A DNA stretch of 12,318 bases from Candidatus Collierbacteria bacterium. GTDB lineage: Bacteria > Patescibacteriota > Microgenomatia > UBA1400 > MFAQ01. A program made the position numbers and the translations under genes. Below, one piece after another: positions 6,508-11,682 of the stretch (positions are counted from its first letter, which is position 1; each line of letters starts with the position of its first letter). The notes under the pieces are model-generated. The model ran no database searches. It was not told the origin of the DNA and saw nothing but the letters and a program-made list of their open reading frames with translations. The DNA lies in NCBI GenBank assembly GCA_903873735.1, contig CAIQPO010000017.1:1-12318 (forward strand), written 5' to 3'.

Positions 6508-7194
6508 CTACCACCCAGCATTTCCGTTAAGCCCACATTCAATGGCTTCTTGGAGCTGGTCATTCTGATATACATTCCCGTTGCAGTAAGCCGTCCAGAT
6601 CCGCTCATTTTCAACAAACTCGGATCTCTCTGACTCAAAGCGAACAGTTCGGACAAACACTCCACCACTAACTTCCGACCAGTCCACTGTTTTGAGCAGA
6701 GTTTGACCTTGATAGTAGTTGGTGATTCCTCCATCTACCACCATCGTATCTTCATCAATCACTAAACGAGAATCAGCAGCCAGGTCAGACGGATCTCCAA
6801 CCAAAAAGGTATCGACTTCCCAAACGGTGAAAATATCCACCGGCAGATTAAGATACGCCCAACCGTTTTTGATGTAGATGATATTGGTGCGGTTGCCGTG
6901 GGTTAAGTTAAAAATCGCCACGCAGGCTGAGGTTGAGGTTACATCACCTCCCATGACTCCAGCCATCGTATCTCCCAAGTTGCCCATCTGGCCAACCAGC
7001 ATCATTTCAGGCCCGGTGCAGTTGGTCACGTTCACGTTCTCTACGCGAACGGTCATCGTGGGGGTTTCAATAATAGCCTGTCCTTCTTTGGTCGGTGCCA
7101 CAGTCGGCACAGATTGAGTCTCCATTCCTGCCATGCAGGCAGATGTGCCAAACAATAATGCCAGACCGATAATCAAACCCAAGATTTTGCGCAT
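6508..7194 (-). CDS. Predicted lipoprotein of unknown function
   Basis: 228 residues. The N-terminus (M-R-K then LGLIIGLALLFGTSAC) is a lipoprotein signal with Cys20 as the lipidated residue; the -3 residue is Thr, slightly off the usual L/V/I. A short Thr/Pro linker (VPTVAPTKEGQ) follows. Four further cysteines (59, 91, 204, 220) could form two disulfides. The body has beta-rich stretches (RTNIIYIKNGWAYLNLP, GGVFVRTVRFESERSEF), somewhat like outer lipoproteins that bind a partner, but no family is recognised. A Shine-Dalgarno sequence GAGGAG sits 8-10 bases before the ATG, behind a leader of about 40 bases, unlike most genes here. Codons such as CTG, CGC, ACG and GTG are frequent, and plus-strand skew is lost over the gene. 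Lateral acquisition is plausible. Confidence 0.72.
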   Translation of the reverse strand: MRKILGLIIGLALLFGTSACMAGMETQSVPTVAPTKEGQAIIETPTMTVRVENVNVTNCTGPEMMLVGQMGNLGDTMAGVMGGDVTSTSACVAIFNLTHGNRTNIIYIKNGWAYLNLPVDIFTVWEVDTFLVGDPSDLAADSRLVIDEDTMVVDGGITNYYQGQTLLKTVDWSEVSGGVFVRTVRFESERSEFVENERIWTAYCNGNVYQNDQLQEAIECGLNGNAGW

Positions 7195-7221
7195 AGCCTA
7201 TTCTCCTCAGTGTGTAGTTTT

Positions 7222-7238
7222 GAATGTCCGGAATGTCC
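7222..7238. repeat. Tandem GAATGTCC repeat across the lipoprotein transcription start
   Basis: GAATGTCC occurs twice (7222-7229 and 7231-7238), separated by one G. The predicted lipoprotein transcription start (about 7233) falls inside it, a usual place for a repressor site. No matching regulator is known from the window. Confidence 0.5.
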
Positions 7239-7239
7239 T

Positions 7240-7268
7240 ATAATAGCATAATTTGCCTCAAAAATCAA
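7240..7268 (-). promoter_or_regulatory. Classical sigma-70 promoter of the lipoprotein gene
   Basis: On the minus strand TTGATT (7268-7263), a 17-base spacer ending in TGC, then TATTAT (7245-7240). Both boxes, ideal spacing and a TGn extension are present. Transcription should start near 7233, giving a leader of about 40 bases with a good ribosome-binding site. Confidence 0.7.
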
Positions 7269-7294
7269 GCAGCATTGGCACTCATATCACCCTA

Positions 7295-7324
7295 TTGACA
7301 ACTTATCACTCATCGTTTTATACT
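7295..7324 (+). promoter_or_regulatory. Classical sigma-70 promoter of hsp20
   Basis: A consensus TTGACA (7295-7300), an 18-base spacer and TATACT (7319-7324). The predicted start near 7331 leaves a leader of about 80 bases before the hsp20 ATG at 7413. The rest of the leader (7358-7412) is very A/T-rich and has no evident Shine-Dalgarno sequence. Confidence 0.7.
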
Positions 7325-7335
7325 GCTAATATCAA

Positions 7336-7357
7336 GGTTTCAGGTGCACTTGAAACC
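7336..7357 (+). promoter_or_regulatory. 22-bp inverted repeat in the hsp20 leader
   Basis: GGTTTCA and TGAAACC flank GGTGCACT, and 20 of 22 positions are self-complementary as DNA (one G-T pair breaks it). It starts about 5 bases after the predicted transcription start. It could be a repressor operator or an RNA hairpin (7-9 bp stem) in the leader. It is not a CIRCE element. Confidence 0.55.
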
Positions 7358-7412
7358 AAATACAAAAATAGTTAATAATTAGTAATAATATTAACAATTA
7401 ACGCATAAATAT

Positions 7413-7832
7413 ATGATTACAGATCTAGTTCCCAAATCATTTTGGGCTTTCCCATCAGTAAAACCCTGGTTTGATGATGAGGACTGGCTCACCAGCCTTC
7501 CCTCTTCTAGCTCTGGACTCTCCGTTTCCGAAGATGAAAAAAGTGTCTTTATTGAAGCCCATATGCCAGGGTTAAAACCAGAAGATATTGAAGTCACCTT
7601 CCAAAAAGGCGAACTTTGGATTAGAGGTGATCGCAAAGAAGAAGAAAAAGACAAGGGTAGAAAATACTATAGATATGCCAGTTCTTCTTATTCATACCGT
7701 GTTTTAATTCCTGGTGAAGTCGACGACAAGGCCGAACCAGAAGCTGAATACAAAGATGGGGTTATGTCCATCACCTTCCCTAAAGCAGCCAAAGTCCTAC
7801 CCAAAAAAATCGCCGTCAAAAAGGCAAAATAA
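7413..7832 (+). CDS. Hsp20/alpha-crystallin family small heat shock protein
   Basis: 139 residues, normal for a bacterial small heat shock protein. The alpha-crystallin domain spans about 36-125: GLSVSEDEKSVFIEAHMPGL at the first strands, DIEVTFQKGELWIRGDRKEEE, then YRVLIPGEVD and the signature E-Y-K-D-G-V-M-S-I-T-F-P-K. The C-terminal I-x-V anchor is Ile133-Ala-Val135 (KKIAVKK). A short aromatic N-terminal arm (WAFPSVKPWF) precedes the domain. These cytoplasmic holdases form oligomers and bind unfolding proteins without ATP. It is transcribed alone from a strong promoter and ends at a strong terminator. The inverted repeat in its leader suggests stress control. The plus-strand C-excess typical of the window is weaker here, as in the divergent lipoprotein gene. 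Confidence 0.95.
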   Translation: MITDLVPKSFWAFPSVKPWFDDEDWLTSLPSSSSGLSVSEDEKSVFIEAHMPGLKPEDIEVTFQKGELWIRGDRKEEEKDKGRKYYRYASSSYSYRVLIPGEVDDKAEPEAEYKDGVMSITFPKAAKVLPKKIAVKKAK

Positions 7833-7846
7833 TTACCAAACAAACC

Positions 7847-7878
7847 AAAAATAAACCCCCGATTGGGGGTTTATTTTT
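7847..7878. terminator. Strong bidirectional terminator between hsp20 and the DUF5666-like gene
   Basis: A perfect 14-bp stem, arms 7847-7860 and 7865-7878, each holding five C or G and an A/T-rich base, with a GATT loop. The T-rich arm plus TTTTTATTT serves the plus strand, and the mirrored A-rich arm serves the minus strand. It can stop both convergent genes, hsp20 and the DUF5666-like gene. Confidence 0.92.
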
Positions 7879-7894
7879 ATTTCTAATTGCTAAT

Positions 7895-8578
7895 TTATTT
7901 TACCGGCAAACTCCTATCAATTAGCTTGTAAACCTTTGTCATCTTCCATACCTTATCATCAGTCTTATCCACCAAGCCTTTTACTTTCACCTCATGGTCT
8001 CTTACAACCTCACTTAGTATTATCTCTTTTCCCTGTCTATCAACTTTTTTTGCCCCATCCAAACTCAAAATTTCAATCTTTCTAGAATCTTTCTTGATCT
8101 GAATAGTCAGCACTGAACCATCTGTCTTAGTTACAACCTTCCCCCAATACTCCCCATTCCTCACCATTACTCCCATATCTCTTAGTAGTTTCACCTCAAT
8201 AGTTTTCCCATCAGCAGCATACTTGCCCACTATCATCACCTCATCCTCGTCTTTTAAATCACCAATCTGCAGTTTAGTACCAAACCTGCCCATGATTTTA
8301 GCCGTGCTCAAGTCCAGTTTCTCACCACCCTCAAGAGAATACTCACTTCCAGACACCACCAACTCACCCTTCCTGACCACCGCCCCCTGATTTATCTTTT
8401 CTTTCTTTGCTTCCTCCATTTCTTCCTTCTTTTCAACTCTCCTTTCCATTCTCACCATCTTAGGCCCCTTCCCCCAATCCACCTCTTTCGCCCAGATAGG
8501 CGACACTGAATTTGCATAAAGTGCCATACTCAAAAGAGCAGCGCTAGACAATCTTCTTAAATATTTTCTTTTAGACAT
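7895..8578 (-). CDS. Exported DUF5666-like protein downstream of an ECF sigma factor
   Basis: 227 residues. A signal peptide (MSKRKYLRRLSSAALLSMAL..., about 1-30) ends at S-P-I-W-A, then a charged Lys/Glu helix (about 38-62, likely coiled coil). Two similar small beta-barrel-like units follow: about 65-133 (GELVVSGSEYSLEGGEKLDL, then DEVMIVGKYAADGKTIEVK) and about 144-218 (GKVVTKTDGSVLTIQIKKD, then HEVKVKGLVDKTDDKVWK). That pattern of G-x-V-V...L-T-I...V-x-V-x-G resembles DUF5666/OB-like repeats. No enzyme motif is seen. A strong Shine-Dalgarno AAAGGAGA stands 8 bases before the ATG. It follows the sigma factor and two-helix protein genes by 50 bases, so it is probably in their operon. It may be the target or the sensor of that sigma system (inference). 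Confidence 0.72.
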   Translation of the reverse strand: MSKRKYLRRLSSAALLSMALYANSVSPIWAKEVDWGKGPKMVRMERRVEKKEEMEEAKKEKINQGAVVRKGELVVSGSEYSLEGGEKLDLSTAKIMGRFGTKLQIGDLKDEDEVMIVGKYAADGKTIEVKLLRDMGVMVRNGEYWGKVVTKTDGSVLTIQIKKDSRKIEILSLDGAKKVDRQGKEIILSEVVRDHEVKVKGLVDKTDDKVWKMTKVYKLIDRSLPVK

Positions 8579-8628
8579 AATATTGTCTCCTTTCTACTCT
8601 TCTATATGCAAAACACTCCAAAAAGGTT

Positions 8629-9012
8629 TCACCCTCTTTCTTCAACCTCTCTTATTTCTTTTGTCTTTTTTATTACCCTTCTGATATCACTTGTCAAAAT
8701 CTTCACCACTACCCCCACCAACAACCCAGACACAAAAAACCAACCAAACAAGCTCCAAGGAATCAGCTCATACAACAAAAACGAAAGCTCATTCCAGTAC
8801 TCTCTCAACAATCCAAAATCCTCCCAAGCCAAAATTACTATCTGATCTATCCCTATCACCAACATCTCATTTATAAGTGCTCCCAAAATAAAACAAAAAC
8901 CAATCACCAAAGAAAATGTCAGCACCCCCAAAAACCATAGCTCTTTTTTCATCTCACCCCTTTCATGAATCGCCACTCTATGAATAATCTTTTCAGTCAG
9001 CTTATCTCTCAT
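8629..9012 (-). CDS. Two-helix membrane protein, candidate anti-sigma factor
   Basis: 127 residues with a short charged N-terminus (MRDKLTEKIIHRVAIHERGEMKKE), one membrane helix at about 25-47, an intervening hydrophobic-to-acidic loop (50-80), a second helix at about 85-105 and a long basic-acidic cytoplasmic tail (SDIRRVIKKTKEIREVEERG). Both ends are predicted inside. The gene overlaps the end of the ECF sigma gene by 11 bases, a coupling typical of sigma/anti-sigma pairs. It has no zinc anti-sigma motif (H-x3-C-x2-C), and the only cysteine is Cys40 in the membrane helix, so it is not a classical ZAS protein. The anti-sigma role comes only from position and topology. It could instead be a general membrane partner. 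Confidence 0.6.
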   Translation of the reverse strand: MRDKLTEKIIHRVAIHERGEMKKELWFLGVLTFSLVIGFCFILGALINEMLVIGIDQIVILAWEDFGLLREYWNELSFLLYELIPWSLFGWFFVSGLLVGVVVKILTSDIRRVIKKTKEIREVEERG

Positions 9013-9544
9013 ATCTTTTTAACTTCTTGAATAACTCAATTTTAGCCCTTCTAATATTTGTCTTGATAGTTGATACTGGCATCTTCAGTCTATCTGATAT
9101 TTCCGAATAACCCAACCCCTCAAAAAAATGCAGGTTCACCAGCTTTCTTTTTGTTTCTCCCAATCCCGACACCGCTGCCCTCACCACTCTAGCCACAATT
9201 TTCCGCTCCAAATCCTGATATAAATCTTCACTGCCTTCAAGGCTCTCAAAAAGTGGCAGCGTCCTCTTATTCTTTCTATACCACATCATTACTTCGTTTT
9301 TACAAATAGAATACAAATAGTTCTTGACTCCCAACTCAGGTTTTATTTTCGCTCTCGAAATATACAATCTGTAAAAACTTTCCTGCACCACATCTTCAGC
9401 CGGAACTGCATCAAGCCATTTTCTAGCAAATCTCAACAACGGTTTTTCATAAGCTACCACCACTTTCTCAAAAGCTTTAAAATCACCCGCCTTTATACTC
9501 TTAATTTGTTCCAAGTCATGACTCACAGCTTCCCATTTTACCAA
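9002..9544 (-). CDS. ECF-type RNA polymerase sigma-70 factor
   Basis: 180 residues from TTG 9544, with domain sigma2 (about 20-95: KAGDFKAFEKVV, AEDVVQESFYRLY, VKNYLYSICKNEVMMWYRKNKR) and sigma4 (about 115-175: LVNLHFFEGLGYSEISDRLK, then M-P-V-S-T-I-K-T-N-I-R-R-A-K-I-E-L). No sigma3 or region 1.1 is present, as in ECF factors. It directs RNA polymerase to stress or envelope promoters. The start is uncertain: TTG 9544 is 8 bases after a TATAAG box, and GTG 9526 (V-S-H-D-L-E-Q-I-K) would give a more typical ECF N-terminus with only a weak GGGAA before it. Its downstream neighbour overlaps it by 11 bases. The divergent gene is prmC, sharing a 23-base gap. Confidence 0.92.
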   Translation of the reverse strand: MVKWEAVSHDLEQIKSIKAGDFKAFEKVVVAYEKPLLRFARKWLDAVPAEDVVQESFYRLYISRAKIKPELGVKNYLYSICKNEVMMWYRKNKRTLPLFESLEGSEDLYQDLERKIVARVVRAAVSGLGETKRKLVNLHFFEGLGYSEISDRLKMPVSTIKTNIRRAKIELFKKLKRYER

Positions 9545-9550
9545 CCAATC

Positions 9551-9560
9551 ATCTTATAAT
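9551..9560. promoter_or_regulatory. Overlapping divergent -10 boxes for the sigma factor gene and prmC
   Basis: Plus strand: TATAAT at 9555-9560 ends 7 bases before the prmC ATG. Minus strand: TATAAG (9558-9553) or TAAGAT (9556-9551) ends 8 or 6 bases before the sigma TTG. The two boxes share the TTATAA centre, so one polymerase-binding site could fire in only one direction at a time. Confidence 0.45.
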
Positions 9561-9567
9561 CTAATAA

Positions 9568-10320
9568 ATGCCACCATCTCGCCATTTTTTACCTTGGGAA
9601 ATCAATCACCTAAAGCGATTTAGTATTGATCCGTCCTCAATTTCAGCCGACAACCATTCACCTGTAGAATATCTCTCGGGTTTTGCTGAGTTCAAGCAGA
9701 CTTACTTTAAAGTCAATCAACACACTCTAATACCCAGAATCGAAACTGAACAAATTGTGGACCTAAGTACCAGTCATCTGAGAGAATTAAGGCTTAATCC
9801 TATATCCATCCTAGATCTTGGCTGCGGGTCTGGAGTTATTGGTATTACACTTGCCAAGTATTTACTAGAAAACACCACGGCCAGCACTCACCTTACTCTA
9901 GCTGACATTTCTCCCCAAGCCTTGGATGTGGCGAAAGAAAATTCATCTACCCACCTCAAATCTCCCCATCTCAAACTATTTCTTCAACAATCAAATCTCT
10001 TTGATCAAATCCCTTCCCAAAAATTCCATGTAATAGTAGCCAACCTACCATATATTCCCAGCAACAATATCTCCAAACTAGACCCATCCGTTAAAAATTA
10101 CGAACCACTTCAAGCACTTGACGGAGGTGAAACCGGTACAGAGCTTATCAATAAAGCTCTGTCTAAAATCCCTCAATACCTACACCCACAGGGCATAGCC
10201 ATTTTTGAAATCGATGACACACACTCCATTAGCTCATTTTTGACACTCCAATCACTCGCCGTCTCTCTAAAAAACGACGAGTTTGGCATCGGGCGCTTTT
10301 TAATTCTTCAACTGAAATAA
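9568..10320 (+). CDS. prmC: PrmC/HemK, release factor glutamine N5-methyltransferase (short N-terminal domain)
   Basis: 250 residues, slightly short for PrmC (about 280). The class I SAM-binding motif is ILDLGCGSGVIG (81-92). The substrate-binding motif is NLPY (159-162) where most members have NPPY. IPRIETE (55-61) matches the conserved I-P-R-P-x-T-E, Y-E-P-L-Q-A-L-D-G-G-E-T-G (178-190) is the family's E-P-x-x-A-L-x-G-G-x-x-G segment, and FEID (213-216) replaces FEIG. It methylates the GGQ glutamine of release factors RF1/RF2 with SAM. The N-terminal helical domain that positions the release factor is cut to about 35-40 residues before YLSG. It stands alone between divergent sigma and the L,D-transpeptidase gene. 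TATAAT directly before the ATG implies a near-leaderless transcript. Confidence 0.9.
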   Translation: MPPSRHFLPWEINHLKRFSIDPSSISADNHSPVEYLSGFAEFKQTYFKVNQHTLIPRIETEQIVDLSTSHLRELRLNPISILDLGCGSGVIGITLAKYLLENTTASTHLTLADISPQALDVAKENSSTHLKSPHLKLFLQQSNLFDQIPSQKFHVIVANLPYIPSNNISKLDPSVKNYEPLQALDGGETGTELINKALSKIPQYLHPQGIAIFEIDDTHSISSFLTLQSLAVSLKNDEFGIGRFLILQLK

Positions 10321-10331
10321 CCATTTTTTGC

Positions 10332-10337
10332 TAAACT
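10332..10337 (+). promoter_or_regulatory. Extended -10 box of the L,D-transpeptidase gene
   Basis: TTGC-TAAACT carries the TGn extension and ends 11 bases before the ATG at 10349. TAAATT (10338-10343), 5 bases before the ATG, is an alternative. The TTTTTTGCTAAA context repeats that of the zinc-ribbon gene promoter. Confidence 0.4.
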
Positions 10338-10348
10338 TAAATTACATT

Positions 10349-11005
10349 ATGAAAATCTGGTTTGTTTCCTTAATTGTTGCCATCATCTCACTTTTCCTCG
10401 CCCAAGAAACCCAAGTAACCATGAGCGAAGCCATCCCCATGGACAACTACAATCCAGTTGCCACCGCTGCCATCTTCAACAACGAAATCGTCACCTCCCC
10501 GTCAAACATTGCCTATGAGACACCAATTCAAAGAGTCCTTGGTGACTCAACTGCTGAAAGAAAAATCTACGTCGACCTCACCAACCAACGACTTTACGCC
10601 TTTGAAGGGGACAACCTTGTCTACAACTTCCTAGTTTCCACAGGTAAATGGGGTAGAACCCCTACCGGTGTTTTTAAGATTTGGAGCAAATTCCGCTACA
10701 CCCACATGAAAGGTGGATCAGTTGCACTGCGCACATACTACAACCTCCCGAATGTTCCCTATACAATGTTTTTTGAAAACGACAAAGTCCCTGGAGCTAG
10801 AGGTTATGCTATCCATGGAGCCTACTGGCACAACAACTTCGGTCATCCCATGTCTCACGGATGCATCAACATGAAGACCGAAGAGGCGGGTCTAATCTAT
10901 CAATGGGCATCGCCCCCCACCGACTCAAAAACTAAAAGTCGCCGGGCTACCCCAGAATATCCTGGCACCACCATAGTCATCTACGGTAAAGCTCCGAAAA
11001 GTTAG
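10349..11005 (+). CDS. L,D-transpeptidase (YkuD domain), secreted or membrane-anchored
   Basis: 218 residues. The N-terminus MKIWFVSLIVAIISLFLAQE is a signal peptide or membrane anchor. After a low-complexity linker, the YkuD domain begins at about residue 72 (RKIYVDLTNQRLYAFEGDN), then VSTGKWGRTPTGVFKI, and the catalytic block AIHGAYW...GHPMSHGCINM with His156, Ser169-His170-Gly171-Cys172. Cys172 is the active-site nucleophile. The enzyme forms 3-3 peptidoglycan cross-links or attaches proteins to peptidoglycan outside the membrane. An in-frame TTG upstream at 10328 overlaps the -10 box, and no Shine-Dalgarno sequence fits, so the ATG at 10349 is preferred. The gene is followed after 29 bases by the Crp/Fnr regulator gene with its own promoter. 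Confidence 0.94.
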   Translation: MKIWFVSLIVAIISLFLAQETQVTMSEAIPMDNYNPVATAAIFNNEIVTSPSNIAYETPIQRVLGDSTAERKIYVDLTNQRLYAFEGDNLVYNFLVSTGKWGRTPTGVFKIWSKFRYTHMKGGSVALRTYYNLPNVPYTMFFENDKVPGARGYAIHGAYWHNNFGHPMSHGCINMKTEEAGLIYQWASPPTDSKTKSRRATPEYPGTTIVIYGKAPKS

Positions 11006-11019
11006 GCAATTAAATAGGC

Positions 11020-11025
11020 TATAAT
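11020..11025 (+). promoter_or_regulatory. -10 box of the Crp/Fnr regulator gene
   Basis: A consensus TATAAT ends 9 bases before the ATG at 11035, the same distance as at the suf regulator. No good -35 is visible. A transcript starting near 11032 would be almost leaderless. Confidence 0.55.
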
Positions 11026-11034
11026 ATTGGCGCT

Positions 11035-11682
11035 ATGTCGAAAAACGCCATTACCCAGCTAAAGAAACTTTTTTCACAATTCCCTTCTCAAAAATACCCC
11101 AAGGGAACTATCATCCTAAGACCTGGCGACAGAAGCAAATCAGTTTCCTTTGTAAAATCTGGATTCGTCAGGATCTACACCAAAAATGGCTATCGCGAAA
11201 CCACACTAAATATCTTCCGCCCTCTCTTTATGGTCTCCCTTATCCAGGCATACACCCAGCATCCCACCAACTTCTATGTCGAAACTCTCACCCCAGTAGA
11301 AATATGGTCAGCCGATATCAATCAGTTTTATGCTCTTATTGGTCAAGACCAAAAACTCACCAAACAAATAATGTCTTACTTCTTCGGTTCAGTCCTCCAA
11401 ATCCTCAACAATCAATCAAATATCATCTCCGGTGATGCCACCAGCAAAGTTGCCTCAGTCCTTCTTCAACTAGCCTTCGACTATGGCACTCCCAAAGAAA
11501 ACCATATTCATGTCCCATTTCCCGCTACTCACCGCATCATTGCTACCCTCATCGGATTAACCAGAGAGACCACCTCAGTACAAATGAGCAAACTCCAAAA
11601 ACTTGGAGTAATTTCCACTAAAAGATCTAGTTTTGTGGTAAAAAATTTAGACAAGCTCAAATCACTCTCCCAGCAGTCCTAA
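11035..11682 (+). CDS. Crp/Fnr family transcription regulator
   Basis: 215 residues. The N-terminal cyclic-nucleotide-binding-like domain (about 15-125) shows Y-P-K-G-T-I-I-L-R-P-G-D...V-K-S-G-F-V-R-I-Y-T-K-N-G. The dimerisation helix follows (KLTKQIMSYFFGSVLQILNN), then the Crp-type winged helix (about 162-200): FPATHRIIATLIGLTRETTS and KLQKLGVIST, where TRETTSVQMSKLQKLG is the recognition region. The cAMP-binding G-E-x-x...P-R-x-S motif is absent, and there is no cysteine in the protein, so neither cAMP nor an Fnr-type Fe-S cluster is likely; the ligand is unknown. It probably regulates stress or metabolism genes. The gene runs into the end of the patatin gene on the other strand, overlapping by 21 bases. 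Confidence 0.9.
   Translation: MSKNAITQLKKLFSQFPSQKYPKGTIILRPGDRSKSVSFVKSGFVRIYTKNGYRETTLNIFRPLFMVSLIQAYTQHPTNFYVETLTPVEIWSADINQFYALIGQDQKLTKQIMSYFFGSVLQILNNQSNIISGDATSKVASVLLQLAFDYGTPKENHIHVPFPATHRIIATLIGLTRETTSVQMSKLQKLGVISTKRSSFVVKNLDKLKSLSQQS

Noticed and set aside
6435..6734. Minus-strand open frame of 99 codons inside the lipoprotein gene
   Set aside because: It shares the strand with the longer lipoprotein frame, lacks a plausible start signal and runs across the hairpin terminator.
7275..7283. TTGGCACTC resembles one half of the CIRCE heat-shock operator upstream of hsp20
   Set aside because: The second half GAGTGCTAA is missing after the 9-base spacer, and the site lies upstream of the -35 box.
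7398..7412. CATAAA just before hsp20 as a leaderless promoter like the others
   Set aside because: It ends only 3 bases before the ATG, too close, and a consensus TTGACA/TATACT promoter is present upstream.
8606..8876. Two plus-strand open frames opposite the two-helix membrane protein gene
   Set aside because: They are low-complexity Ser/Thr/Pro/Asn shadows of the minus-strand gene, which has coherent membrane helices.
10328..10348. Upstream TTG start for the L,D-transpeptidase gene
   Set aside because: It overlaps the extended -10 box and would place non-signal residues in front of a clear signal peptide.
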